From positions 1-41,822 of the forward strand of contig NZ_WHNQ01000045.1 in the NCBI RefSeq assembly GCF_009362785.1: a stretch of 41,822 bases of DNA. The letters are read 5' to 3'. Under the pieces are notes generated by a model. The model searched no databases, was not told the origin of the DNA, and saw nothing but the letters and a program-made list of their open reading frames with translations. Of the stretch, positions 1-7,584 are shown in pieces. A program made the position numbers and the translations under genes. This stretch comes from Paraburkholderia atlantica. Its GTDB lineage: Bacteria > Pseudomonadota > Gammaproteobacteria > Burkholderiales > Burkholderiaceae. Each line of letters starts with the position of its first letter. The stretch's first letter is position 1.

Positions 1-225
1 CACTTCGAGGTAGCAGTCATGCTGGAAAAAGTTCAGGTGCCGGTAACGCTTGACGATAGTGTCATGCACGGGATGCGCGCCGGCCACCTCAGGATGCGCG
101 AAGCGGCTTCCGGCAGTGAAGTCGATCTGGATCGTCAGCAGCTTGGTGGCCGCGTCGAAATCGACGCCGCTCACGAACCACGGATCACTTACACCCAATG
201 CGGCTTCGAACAGCTTGCTGTGCAT
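1..225 (-). CDS. ISL3-family transposase, N-terminal 75 residues (partial)
   Basis: The protein starts at an ATG at 225, preceded by an AAGGCAGG ribosome site, and runs off the window. The visible part begins MHSKLFEAALG and contains VSGVDFD, AGSRFAHP, HPVHDT and KRYRHLNFFQHDCYLEV. This is the characteristic N-terminus of ISL3-family DDE transposases, just ahead of the zinc-finger region that binds the element ends. The catalytic domain is not in the window, so activity cannot be judged. It points into the element, away from the interrupted ABC transporter gene. Confidence 0.85.
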   Translation of the reverse strand, partial: MHSKLFEAALGVSDPWFVSGVDFDAATKLLTIQIDFTAGSRFAHPEVAGAHPVHDTIVKRYRHLNFFQHDCYLEV

Positions 226-291
226 GACCTGCCTTCGTCTTGATTATGCAGAAACCGGGACGATACCACCCACTGGAAATTCAACAGAGGC
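1..291 (-). mobile_element. ISL3-family insertion sequence, one end (continues off the left edge)
   Basis: This is the terminal part of an insertion sequence: the transposase N-terminus on the minus strand plus about 65 bases of non-coding end. The outer boundary is placed near 291 because reading-frame homology to the neighbouring ABC ATPase stops there. In minus-strand reading the element would begin GCCTCTGTTG, which recalls the GGCTCTTT-type ends of ISL3 elements. The adjoining AT-rich 8 bases (about 292-299) would suit the 8-bp target duplication this family makes. The other end lies outside the window, so neither the inverted repeat nor the duplication can be confirmed. Confidence 0.7.
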
Positions 292-732
292 ATATTTTTT
301 TTCCGTGCTGGCCGGCAAACCCACCTTGGTCAGATACTTGCGAGCGCGTTCTTCCGCTTCGGCGCGGCTCAATCCCAGCACGCTGATCGGCGCCTCGATG
401 ATGTTATCGAGCACCGTCATGTGCGCCCACAGATTGAAATGCTGGAACACCATCGCGAGACGCGTGCGCATCGCTTGCAACTGCTTCGGATGGGTCACGC
501 GTAGCGAGCCGTTGCGATCCCTGCTCGTGTTGATTTCCTCGCCGTTCAGCGTGATGCGGCCGGAGCACGGCGATTCGAGAAAGTTGATGCAGCGCAGGAA
601 GGTGCTTTTCCCGGAGCCGCTGGACCCGATGAGGCTAATCACGTCGCCCGCCTTCGCCTTCAGCGAGACGCCCTTCAGTACCTCGTTGTCGCCGAACTTC
701 TTGTGCAGGTCGTCGACTGTCAGCTTGTACAT
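292..732 (-). pseudogene. Basic amino acid ABC transporter ATPase (HisP/ArtP type), truncated by the insertion sequence
   Basis: This is the ATP-binding subunit of a His/Arg/Lys-type importer. Visible are the N-terminus MYKLTVDDLHKKFG, the Walker A motif GSSGSGKST and the Q-loop LAMVFQHFNLWAHMTV. Homology ends at KVGLPASTEKKY, before the LSGGQ signature, Walker B and H-loop. The frame then reads through the element end to a stop at 244-246. About 145 of the usual 255-260 residues remain, so the product cannot hydrolyse ATP. I chose the ATG at 732 because GGAG lies 9 nt upstream; ATGs at 747 and 750 are alternatives. It is the last gene of the importer operon. Confidence 0.85.
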
Positions 733-764
733 GCTCGTATGCTCCATCATGGCGCGAATGCGCT

Positions 765-1478
765 TTAATGCCCTTGCGGTTTCAAATAAGCCAGCAAACG
801 GATTTCCATCTTGCGGAAGCCCCAGATCAGCGCGAACACGATCGCCGCGTACAGAATCGCGGCGATGCCGTACGCCTGGAACGTCGCGTAGGTTGCTGAA
901 TTGACGTCGCGCGCCACTTTCAGAATGTCGGGGACGGTCGCCGTGAACGCGAGCGTGGTCGCGTGCAGCATCAGGATCACCTCGTTGCTGTACGAAGGCA
1001 GGGCCCGGCGCAGCGCCGAAGGCAGGATGATGCGCGTGTACAGCTTGAACTTCGACATGCCGTAAGCCTGGGCCGCCTCGATCTCGCCGTGCGAGGTCTC
1101 GCGGATCGCGCCTGCGAAGATCTCGGTGGCGTACGCGCATTCGTTCAGCGCGAACGCGAGCAGCGTGCAGTTCATCGCATTGCGAAAGAAGCTGTCGAGC
1201 ATCGCATACGAATGGACGAAATGCAGACTGTAGAGCCCCGTGTAGATCAGCAGCAGCTGAACGTACAACGGCGTGCCGCGGAACACATAGGTGAATAGCC
1301 AGACGGGTCCGCAGATGTAGCGATTGCGCGACGCGCGCGCGATCGCGAGCGGCACGGCCAGCACGAAACCCAGCACGATCGACGCAACCAGCAGCCAGAG
1401 CGTGATGACGAGGCCGGTGTAGTTGAAGCCGTCCGTGAAAATGTAGTTCTGCCAGTATTGACGAATCAGTTCGATCAC
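765..1478 (-). CDS. Basic amino acid ABC transporter permease, HisM type
   Basis: A 237-residue inner-membrane permease of the polar amino acid importer family, which forms the channel with its HisQ-type partner. Five hydrophobic segments are visible (for example WLLVASIVLGFVLAVPLAIA and ILYAAIVFALIWGF). The EAA loop that contacts the ATPase reads GEIEAAQAYGMSKFKLYTRIILP. The FRGTPLYVQL motif is typical of HisM/ArtM proteins. The start codon overlaps the stop of the upstream permease by 4 nt (ATGA), implying translational coupling. The ATPase gene follows after about 30 nt and is truncated, so this permease probably lacks its energy source unless another ATPase substitutes. Confidence 0.93.
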   Translation of the reverse strand: MIELIRQYWQNYIFTDGFNYTGLVITLWLLVASIVLGFVLAVPLAIARASRNRYICGPVWLFTYVFRGTPLYVQLLLIYTGLYSLHFVHSYAMLDSFFRNAMNCTLLAFALNECAYATEIFAGAIRETSHGEIEAAQAYGMSKFKLYTRIILPSALRRALPSYSNEVILMLHATTLAFTATVPDILKVARDVNSATYATFQAYGIAAILYAAIVFALIWGFRKMEIRLLAYLKPQGH

Positions 1479-2164
1479 AGCGCGGCCCTCCGTACGCCGA
1501 TCGAGTAGCGTTTCTCGAGGCGGATCAATACCAGGTTCGAAATGGTCGTGATGGCGAGGTAGATCGCCCCGGTCGCCAGCGTGAAGAAGAAGAACGACTG
1601 CGTGCTCTTGCCGGCATCCTGCGATGCCTTGACCACGTCCGCGAGACCGATGATCGACACGAGCGCGGTGGCCTTCACGAGCACCTGCCAGTTGTTGCCG
1701 ATGCCGGGCAGCGCGAAGCGCATCATCTGCGGGAACAGAATGCGGGTGAACACGCGCCGCGCGCTCATGCCGTATGCGAAGCCCGCTTCGATCTGCCCGC
1801 GCGGCACCGACAGAAACGCGCCGCGGAAGGTTTCGGTGAAGTAAGCGCCGTAAATGAAGCCCAGCGTAATCACACCCGCGAGAAACGGATCGATGTCGAT
1901 CTGCTCCATGCTGAACATGTCGGTCAGCTCATTGAGCCAGATCTGGATGCTGTAGAACAGCAGCAGCATCAGCACGAGGTCGGGCACGGCGCGGATCAGC
2001 GTCGTGTACATCGTGCCGATGCGCGAAAGCACGCGGTTGGTCGACAGCTTCGCGGCGGCGCCGAGAAGTCCCAGTGCGAACGACGCCGCGAGCGACAGCA
2101 CCGCGAGTTTGATGGTTACCCACGTGCCCGCGAGGAGCAGCGGACCGAAGCCTTGAAACAGCAT
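1475..2164 (-). CDS. Basic amino acid ABC transporter permease, HisQ type
   Basis: A 229-residue inner-membrane permease, partner of the HisM-type protein next to it. It begins MLFQGFGPLLLAGTWVTIKLA, as HisQ/ArtQ proteins do, and has the IRAVPDLVLMLLLF segment. The cytoplasmic EAA loop reads GQIEAGFAYGMSARRVFTRILFP. It shares a 4-nt ATGA overlap with the following permease and starts 87 nt after the binding-protein stop. The order binding protein, HisQ, HisM, HisP is the standard one for histidine and lysine/arginine/ornithine importers. Exact substrate cannot be told from the permeases. Confidence 0.93.
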   Translation of the reverse strand: MLFQGFGPLLLAGTWVTIKLAVLSLAASFALGLLGAAAKLSTNRVLSRIGTMYTTLIRAVPDLVLMLLLFYSIQIWLNELTDMFSMEQIDIDPFLAGVITLGFIYGAYFTETFRGAFLSVPRGQIEAGFAYGMSARRVFTRILFPQMMRFALPGIGNNWQVLVKATALVSIIGLADVVKASQDAGKSTQSFFFFTLATGAIYLAITTISNLVLIRLEKRYSIGVRRAAL

Positions 2165-2251
2165 GGGAGTGTCCTTGTCGAAGGAGCGAACCGCGCATGC
2201 GCGCGGGGCCTGGCGATCGGGTGAAGCGGGCTCGTGGTGTTGCGCGCGGGC

Positions 2252-3025
2252 TTAGCCGCCGTACACGTCGAAGTCGAAGTACTTCTGCTCGATCTTCTTG
2301 TAGGTGCCGTCCTTGATCATGTCGGCGATCGCCTTGTCGACCTTGATCTTCAGATCTTCGTCTTCCTTGCGCATGCCGATGCCCGCGCCGTTGCCGAGGA
2401 TCTGCGGATCATCGATGTTCTTGCCGACGAAGTCGAAGCCCGCGCCGCGCGGCGTCTTCAGGAAGCCCTGGTCAGCCTGCACCGCGTCTTGCAGCGCTGC
2501 GTCCAGACGGCCCGACTGCAGGTCGGTGTAGACCGCGTCCTGGTTCTGGTACGGCACGACCTTCACGCCCTTCGCCTCCCAATAGGTCTTCGCGTAGGTT
2601 TCCTGGATCGTGCCCTGTTCGACGCCCACCGTTTTGCCCTTCAGCGAGTCGGCGGTCGGCATGATGCCCGAGCCCTTCTTCGCGACGAGTCGTGTGGGCG
2701 TGTTGAACAGCTTCGACGAGAAAGCGATCTGTTCGGCACGTTTCGGCGTCATCGACATCGACGACAGCACGCCGTCGAACTTCTTTGCCTTCAATGCCGG
2801 AATCATGCTGTCGAAGTCCTGCTCGACCCACACGCACTTCGCATTCAGACGGCGGCAGATTTCGGTGCCGAGGTCGACGTCGAAGCCGACCAGCTTGCCA
2901 TCGGTCGCTTTCGACTCGAACGGCGCATAGCTTGCATCCACACCGAAGCGGACCGTGGACCAATCTTTGGCGAAAGCGCCGGTGGCGGCGAGTGCGAGGG
3001 CGAGGGACAGGGCAAGTTTCTTCAT
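2252..3025 (-). CDS. Periplasmic basic amino acid binding protein (ArgT/HisJ type)
   Basis: A 257-residue periplasmic solute-binding protein, family 3. It has a clear Sec signal peptide (MKKLALSLALALAATGAFAK, cleavage after AFA). The mature part carries the family motifs VRFGVDASYAPFES, LVGFDVDLGTEICRRL and GVLSSMSMTPKR, followed by GKTVGVEQGTIQETY. It should capture lysine, arginine, ornithine or histidine and deliver it to the two permeases downstream. GGAGAC precedes the ATG, and a good sigma-70 promoter sits about 50 nt upstream. The operon's ATPase gene is broken, so the protein may now be expressed without a working transporter. Confidence 0.92.
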   Translation of the reverse strand: MKKLALSLALALAATGAFAKDWSTVRFGVDASYAPFESKATDGKLVGFDVDLGTEICRRLNAKCVWVEQDFDSMIPALKAKKFDGVLSSMSMTPKRAEQIAFSSKLFNTPTRLVAKKGSGIMPTADSLKGKTVGVEQGTIQETYAKTYWEAKGVKVVPYQNQDAVYTDLQSGRLDAALQDAVQADQGFLKTPRGAGFDFVGKNIDDPQILGNGAGIGMRKEDEDLKIKVDKAIADMIKDGTYKKIEQKYFDFDVYGG

Positions 3026-3072
3026 GAAAGTCTCCGGGAGGGATGCTGCGAGGCGTGATGTTGTATAGACAA

Positions 3073-3100
3073 ATTATCCCGTACGGCCGATGAGCGGCAA
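3073..3100 (-). promoter_or_regulatory. Sigma-70-like promoter of the amino acid importer operon
   Basis: Read on the minus strand, TTGCCG (3100-3095) and GATAAT (3078-3073) are separated by 16 bp. These match the -35 and -10 consensus at 4/6 and 5/6. The start codon at 3025 would leave a leader of about 40 nt containing GGAGAC. This is a motif call only. Confidence 0.5.
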
Positions 3101-3152
3101 TCAGGGTTAGTGCTTACGGGTACCGGGAAAGGAGAAGAAGAATAGGCGTAAT

Positions 3153-3192
3153 AGCCTTGGTAGATAAGCCTTTTAAGGCTGATTGAAAGGCT
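3153..3192. repeat. Nested inverted half-sites AGCCTT/AAGGCT upstream of the importer operon
   Basis: Four 6-bp half-sites are arranged symmetrically: AGCCTT at 3153-3158 and 3167-3172, then AAGGCT at 3175-3180 and 3187-3192. The inner pair forms a near-perfect 14-bp palindrome with a TT centre, and the outer pair encloses it. The array lies 50-90 bp upstream of the predicted importer promoter, where an activator or repressor could bind. No known consensus was recognised. Confidence 0.5.
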
Positions 3193-3204
3193 GCCTGTGC
3201 AGCC
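3189..3204 (-). terminator. Possible intrinsic terminator after the LysR gene
   Basis: A perfect 6-bp stem GGCTGC/GCAGCC with a 4-nt loop lies about 110 nt past the LysR stop. In minus-strand reading it is followed by TTTC. On the plus strand it is followed by AGATTTTT, so it could work either way. It overlaps the last AAGGCT half-site. Confidence 0.4.
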
Positions 3205-3313
3205 AGATTTTTCGCGTATACCCGCGGTCTATACCGGTGCGGATATCTTGTCCATACAACTTCGTTACGGCGACGCCCGCCGGGGTGTCGAGCCGTGAAC
3301 CGCCCGATCCGCG

Positions 3314-4231
3314 CTACTGATGCGAAGGCGGCAGATAGGTCATGTGCTGTTCGTCGTACAGCGCGTAGATCAGTTCGAGCATGCGCTGGATGTCGGCCGA
3401 TTCGTCGAGCATGCGGATGCTCATGATGATCGGCGACACGAGGTTCTGATCGTCGAGGTCCTTGTAGGCGATGTCGCCGCGCTGCAAGCCATACACGCTG
3501 GCAGGCACGATCGAGATGCCTTCGCCCGCGGCAACGAGGCCGAGCGCGATCTGCAACTCGCGCGTCTCGTAGAGCCGCTGAGGCTTCAGGCCGCGATCGT
3601 GAAACGCGGCCAGCACCTGGTCCGCGTAACTGGGCCGCGGCGCCTTCGGGAAGATGATCAGCGTTTCGCTGGTCAGGTCGTGCAGCGACAGCACCGGCTT
3701 CGCGTCGCTCAGCGGATGGCCGAGCGGCAGCGCGACGATCATCCGTTCTTCGCGCAGCACCACGCGCTTGATGCTCGGGTCTTCGTGACGAATGCGGCCG
3801 AAGCCGACGTCGATGCGGCCTTCCTTGAGCGCCTTGATCTGATCCATCGTCGACATCTCGTGCAGGCTCAGCTCGACGGTGCTGTTCTCGGTGCGAAAGC
3901 GCCGGATGATTTTCGGCAGCATGCCGTACAGCGTCGAGCCGACGAAGCCCACCGACAAACTGCGCTCGATCTTGCCGACGCGCCGCGTCATCGCCTCGAT
4001 TTCGGTCGTTTGCGCGAGCAGCTGAACCGCGTGCGAGTAGAAGAAGCGGCCGGCCTCGGTCAGCTTCAGCGGCCGCGAGTTGCGCTCGAACAGCTGCACG
4101 CCGAGCGTGTCTTCGAGCTGCTGGATCTGCCGGCTCAGCGGCGGCTGCGCAATATGCAGACGTTTGGCGGCCTTGGTGACGTTGCATTCCTCGGCAACGG
4201 CCACGAAGTAGCGCAGATGGCGCAATTCCAT
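3314..4231 (-). CDS. benM: LysR-type regulator of benzoate degradation (BenM/CatR type)
   Basis: A 305-residue LysR-type transcription factor. The N-terminal helix-turn-helix region reads MELRHLRYFVAVAEECNVTKAAKRLHIAQPP with LSRQIQQLE, typical of the CatR/BenM/CatM group. The effector domain begins near residue 90 (LSVGFVGSTLYGMLPKIIRRF) and contains GRIDVGFGR, as in muconate- or benzoate-responsive members. It is divergent from benA. An ATAC-N7-GTAT site begins 4 nt upstream of its ATG and covers its ribosome site (AAAAGG), which suggests autorepression. It most likely activates benABCD in response to benzoate or cis,cis-muconate. BenM and CatR cannot be separated by sequence reading alone. 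Confidence 0.88.
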   Translation of the reverse strand: MELRHLRYFVAVAEECNVTKAAKRLHIAQPPLSRQIQQLEDTLGVQLFERNSRPLKLTEAGRFFYSHAVQLLAQTTEIEAMTRRVGKIERSLSVGFVGSTLYGMLPKIIRRFRTENSTVELSLHEMSTMDQIKALKEGRIDVGFGRIRHEDPSIKRVVLREERMIVALPLGHPLSDAKPVLSLHDLTSETLIIFPKAPRPSYADQVLAAFHDRGLKPQRLYETRELQIALGLVAAGEGISIVPASVYGLQRGDIAYKDLDDQNLVSPIIMSIRMLDESADIQRMLELIYALYDEQHMTYLPPSHQ

Positions 4232-4235
4232 AAAA

Positions 4236-4272
4236 ATACCTTTTAAGTATCGTCGCGATACTAAATCAGTGT
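4236..4272. promoter_or_regulatory. Two BenM/CatM-type operators between the LysR gene and benA
   Basis: Site 1 at 4236-4250 is ATAC-N7-GTAT, an exact match to the known CatM/BenM binding consensus. Site 2 at 4258-4272 is ATAC-N7-GTGT, one mismatch away. Their centres are 22 bp apart, two helical turns, so a tetramer could bind both on one face. If benA starts near 4306, the centres lie at about -63 and -41, the usual LysR recognition and activation positions. Site 1 also covers the regulator's Shine-Dalgarno region. Confidence 0.75.
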
Positions 4273-4299
4273 TGGACGATCCAAATGGCGGACAACTAT
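4272..4299 (+). promoter_or_regulatory. benA: Weak candidate benA promoter
   Basis: TTGGAC (4272-4277) and AACTAT (4294-4299) are spaced by 16 bp. Each matches the sigma-70 consensus at only 3/6, as expected for a promoter that needs an activator. The -35 element abuts the second BenM-like site. TTATAC near 4329 is an alternative -10. The call rests mainly on position. Confidence 0.3.
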
Positions 4300-4451
4300 C
4301 CTTCAGTTACCGTAGACGCCCCGAAAAATTATACCTCCCGAGCATTGACGACTCGGCCCGGTCTGAAGCGTCGGTCGGCCCCACGGAGACGGCGCAGGCA
4401 CATCCTCGCGCCTGGGATGATCCAAGACTTAGAAAGAGTTCAGGAGCAGCA

Positions 4452-4547
4452 ATGAAACACGCTGAAATCGAAACCCTGTCGAAAGGGTTGCCCACCGATA
4501 TCCCGCCTCTGGTGCCGAAGGTCCAGCCCTTGCGCGCCGCGACCTGA
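4452..4547 (+). CDS. Small leader ORF (31 codons) ahead of benA
   Basis: A short frame starts at an ATG with AGGAG at a good distance and ends at a TGA 133 nt before benA. The peptide begins MKHAEIETLSKGLP, is proline-rich in the middle (TDIPPLVPKVQPLRAAT) and is not hydrophobic. It matches no family I know. It lies within the predicted untranslated leader of the benzoate operon, so it may be a leader peptide, a small protein or a chance frame. Proline-rich short peptides can slow ribosomes, but nothing here proves attenuation. Confidence 0.35.
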   Translation: MKHAEIETLSKGLPTDIPPLVPKVQPLRAAT

Positions 4548-4680
4548 CGCAACCGCGGAGGCCCACCGCCTCCACTCCCCGACGTGAAAGACCAACCGGC
4601 CAGCCGGCGTCCCGGCAGGCAGGCCGCTCCCTACACGCGTGCTTCGCACGCATATCGACAGTCCGTACCAGGAGACACGC

Positions 4681-6048
4681 ATGATTCCGATCTACCCGGA
4701 TCACACTCCACAACTGAAGAACATCGACGACTTTCTCGTCGAAGACCGCGAGCGCGGCGATTACCGCCTGCATCGCAGCGCGTTTACCGACGAGCGTCTG
4801 TTCGAACTCGAAATGCAGCATATTTTCGAGGGCAACTGGATTTATCTCGCGCACGAAAGCCAGATTCCGAACAACAACGATTACTTCACGACCTATATGG
4901 GTCGCCAGCCGGTCGTGATCGCGCGCAACCGTCAGGGCGAGTTGAACGCGTTCATCAATTCGTGCACGCACCGCGGCGCGATGCTGTGCCGTCACAAGCG
5001 CGGCAACAAGGCCACCTATACGTGCCCATTCCACGGCTGGACCTTCAACAACAGCGGCAAGCTGCTGAAGGTCAAAGACCCCTCGGACGCGGGCTATCCC
5101 GACTGCTTCAACAAGGAAGGCTCGCACGACCTGAAGAAGCTCGCGCGCTTCGGCAACTATCGCGGCTTCCTGTTCGGCAGCCTGAGCGATGACGTGCCGC
5201 CGCTCGAGACGTTCCTCGGCGAGGCGGCGCGCATCATCGACATGATCGTCGACCAGTCGGAAGACGGTCTCGAAGTGCTGCGCGGCTCGTCGACCTACAC
5301 GTACGAAGGCAACTGGAAGCTGACCGCGGAAAACGGCGCGGACGGCTACCACGTGTCGGCCGTGCACTGGAACTATGCGGCGACGACCAATCATCGCAAG
5401 GAAGAGAACGCGCGCGAAGACAAGATCCGCGCGATGGATGCCGGCAGCTGGGGCCGCCAGGGCGGCGGCTTCTACGCGTTCGAGCACGGCCACATGCTGC
5501 TGTGGACGCGCTGGGCGAATCCCGAAGACCGTCCGAACTTCAGTCGCCGCGACGAATTCGCCGCGCGCTGCGGCGCCGAGCGCGCTGACTGGATGATCCA
5601 GAACTCGCGCAATCTGTGCCTCTACCCGAACGTGTATCTGATGGACCAGTTCGGCTCGCAGATTCGCGTGCTGCGGCCGCTGTCGGTCAACAAGACCGAG
5701 GTGACGATCTACTGCATCGCGCCGAAGGGCGAGTCCGACGAAGCGCGCTCGCGCCGCATCCGTCAATACGAGGACTTCTTCAACGTGAGCGGCATGGCCA
5801 CGCCGGACGACCTCGAGGAATTCCGCGCCTGCCAGCTGGGTTACGCGGGCCGCGCGGTCGAATGGAACGACATGTGCCGCGGTTCGAAGCACTGGATCGA
5901 CGGCGCGGACGAAGCCGCGCAGAAGATCGGCCTGAACCCCGTGATGAGCGGCGTGAAGACCGAGGACGAAGGCCTCTACACGGTGCAGCACCGCTACTGG
6001 ATCGACACGATGAAAAAGGCGCTGAACGCGCCGGGGAGCCGCGCATGA
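4681..6048 (+). CDS. benA: Benzoate 1,2-dioxygenase, large (alpha) subunit
   Basis: A 455-residue Rieske-type ring-hydroxylating oxygenase alpha subunit. With BenB it adds O2 to benzoate, giving the 1,2-cis-dihydrodiol carboxylate. The Rieske [2Fe-2S] ligands are visible as C95-x-H97 and C115-x2-H118 (SCTHRGAML, CPFHGW). The mononuclear iron site is seen as ENGADGYHVSAVH with H224 and H229. The ATG at 4681 is chosen because AGGAGA lies 5 nt upstream and the length then matches the family; a GTG at 4639 is in frame but lacks this support. It overlaps benB by 4 nt. BenM-like operators upstream point to benzoate induction. Confidence 0.96.
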   Translation: MIPIYPDHTPQLKNIDDFLVEDRERGDYRLHRSAFTDERLFELEMQHIFEGNWIYLAHESQIPNNNDYFTTYMGRQPVVIARNRQGELNAFINSCTHRGAMLCRHKRGNKATYTCPFHGWTFNNSGKLLKVKDPSDAGYPDCFNKEGSHDLKKLARFGNYRGFLFGSLSDDVPPLETFLGEAARIIDMIVDQSEDGLEVLRGSSTYTYEGNWKLTAENGADGYHVSAVHWNYAATTNHRKEENAREDKIRAMDAGSWGRQGGGFYAFEHGHMLLWTRWANPEDRPNFSRRDEFAARCGAERADWMIQNSRNLCLYPNVYLMDQFGSQIRVLRPLSVNKTEVTIYCIAPKGESDEARSRRIRQYEDFFNVSGMATPDDLEEFRACQLGYAGRAVEWNDMCRGSKHWIDGADEAAQKIGLNPVMSGVKTEDEGLYTVQHRYWIDTMKKALNAPGSRA

Positions 6049-6536
6049 GCAACATCGCCATCACCGATATTCAGGCTTTCCTGTTCCGCGAAAGCCGCCT
6101 GCTCGACGACGAGCAATGGGACGAGTGGCTCGCCTGCTATCACCCGGACGCGTCGTTCTGGATGCCTTCCTGGGACGACGAGGACAAGCTCATCACAGAT
6201 CCGCAGCGCGAGATCTCGCTGATCTACTACCCGAACCGCCAGGGTCTCGAAGACCGCGTGTTCCGCATCAAGACCGAGCGCTCGAGCGCGACGATGCCCG
6301 ATACGCGCACGAGCCACAACGTCGCCAACGTCGAAGTGGAGAGCGCTGAGAACGGCGTGTACACGGTGCGCTTCAACTGGCACACGCTGAGCCATCGCTA
6401 CAAGACCAACTACAGCTACTTCGGCATGTCGCGCTACGTGATCGACTTCAACGGCGCCGAGCCGCAAATCCTGAGCAAGTACGTCGTGTTGAAGAACGAC
6501 TACATCAATCAGGTCATCGACATCTACCACATCTAG
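6045..6536 (+). CDS. benB: Benzoate 1,2-dioxygenase, small (beta) subunit
   Basis: A 163-residue structural beta subunit of the ring-hydroxylating dioxygenase, SnoaL/NTF2-like fold, forming an alpha3-beta3 oxygenase with BenA. Typical motifs are FLFRESRLLDDEQWDEWLACY near the start, WMPSWDDED, then MPDTRTSHNVANV. It has no cofactor-binding residues, as expected. Its ATG overlaps the benA stop (ATGA), and GGGGAG inside the end of benA supplies the ribosome site, so the two subunits are translationally coupled. The reductase gene follows 25 nt later. Confidence 0.96.
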   Translation: MSNIAITDIQAFLFRESRLLDDEQWDEWLACYHPDASFWMPSWDDEDKLITDPQREISLIYYPNRQGLEDRVFRIKTERSSATMPDTRTSHNVANVEVESAENGVYTVRFNWHTLSHRYKTNYSYFGMSRYVIDFNGAEPQILSKYVVLKNDYINQVIDIYHI

Positions 6537-6561
6537 CCGGTGCGGTTGCAGGAGACAGGTC

Positions 6562-7584
6562 ATGGAACACACTATTGCACTTCAGTTCGAAGACGGCGTC
6601 ACGCGCTTCATCAGCTGCCGTGAGAACGAAACGCTGTCGGATGCCGCGTACCGGCAGAAGATCAACATTCCGCTCGATTGCCGCGAAGGCGCGTGCGGCA
6701 CCTGCCGCGGGCTGTGCGAATCGGGCGCGTACGACATGCCCGAGGAGAGCTACGTCGAAGATGCGTTGACCCCCGAAGAAGCGGGCAAGGGCTATATCCT
6801 CGCGTGCCAGACGCGGCCGCGCTCGGATCTGGTGATTCGCGTGCAGGCGTCGTCGGCGGCGTGCAAGACCGGCGTGTCGCGTTTCGAAGGCACGCTCGCG
6901 GCGGTCGAACGGCTGTCGGATTCGACGATCCATTTCTCGATCGATATCGACGGCGCGAGCGCGCCGAGCTTTCTCGCGGGTCAATATGTGAACGTCGAGA
7001 TTCCGGGCGCGAGCGGCGAGAGCCGGTCGTACTCGTTCAGCTCGGCGCCGGGCGCGGCGCGCGCGGCGTTCGTCGTGCGCAACGTGCCGGACGGCAAGAT
7101 GAGCGGCTTCTTGAGCCGCGATGCGCAGCCTGGTCAGCGGATCGGCTTCACGGGTCCGTATGGCAGCTTCTATCTGCGCGATCCGCAGCGTCCGGTGCTG
7201 TTCCTCGCGGGCGGCACCGGCATCGCGCCGTTCCTGTCGATGCTCGACGTGCTGAAGGCGGGCGGCAACACGCAGCCGGTGCGCCTCGTGTACGGCGTGA
7301 CCCACGACATCGATCTGGTCGCGCTCGAACAACTCGAAGAAGCGCAGCGCACGCTGCCGAATTTCAGCTATCGCACCTGTGTCGTCGACGCCGCGAGCAG
7401 CCACGAGCGCAAAGGCTACGTGACCGCGCACGTCGACAGCGAATGGCTGAACGACGGCGACGTCGACGTCTACCTGTGCGGCCCGGTCGCGATGGTCGAA
7501 GCGGTGCAGGGCTGGCTGCGCGACAGCAGCGTCGAGCCCGCGAACTTCTACTACGAAAAATTTTCGGCGAGCAACGTAGCATGA
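6562..7584 (+). CDS. benC: Benzoate 1,2-dioxygenase electron-transfer component (NADH reductase)
   Basis: A 340-residue iron-sulfur flavoprotein that moves electrons from NADH to the BenAB Rieske centre. Domains in order: an N-terminal plant-type [2Fe-2S] ferredoxin (C40, C45, C48 and C82, from DCREGACGTC and LACQTR); an FAD-binding barrel with RSYSFSS near residue 155; and a C-terminal NAD-binding domain with GGTGIAPF and LCGPVAMVE. GGAGACAGG precedes the ATG. The stop overlaps benD by 4 nt. The domain order matches class IB reductases of benzoate and toluate dioxygenases. Confidence 0.96.
   Translation: MEHTIALQFEDGVTRFISCRENETLSDAAYRQKINIPLDCREGACGTCRGLCESGAYDMPEESYVEDALTPEEAGKGYILACQTRPRSDLVIRVQASSAACKTGVSRFEGTLAAVERLSDSTIHFSIDIDGASAPSFLAGQYVNVEIPGASGESRSYSFSSAPGAARAAFVVRNVPDGKMSGFLSRDAQPGQRIGFTGPYGSFYLRDPQRPVLFLAGGTGIAPFLSMLDVLKAGGNTQPVRLVYGVTHDIDLVALEQLEEAQRTLPNFSYRTCVVDAASSHERKGYVTAHVDSEWLNDGDVDVYLCGPVAMVEAVQGWLRDSSVEPANFYYEKFSASNVA

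Noticed and set aside
50..904. Long plus-strand reading frame opposite the ATPase remnant and the transposase
   Set aside because: It crosses the insertion-sequence junction and runs antisense to well-recognised genes; its composition shows no family motif.
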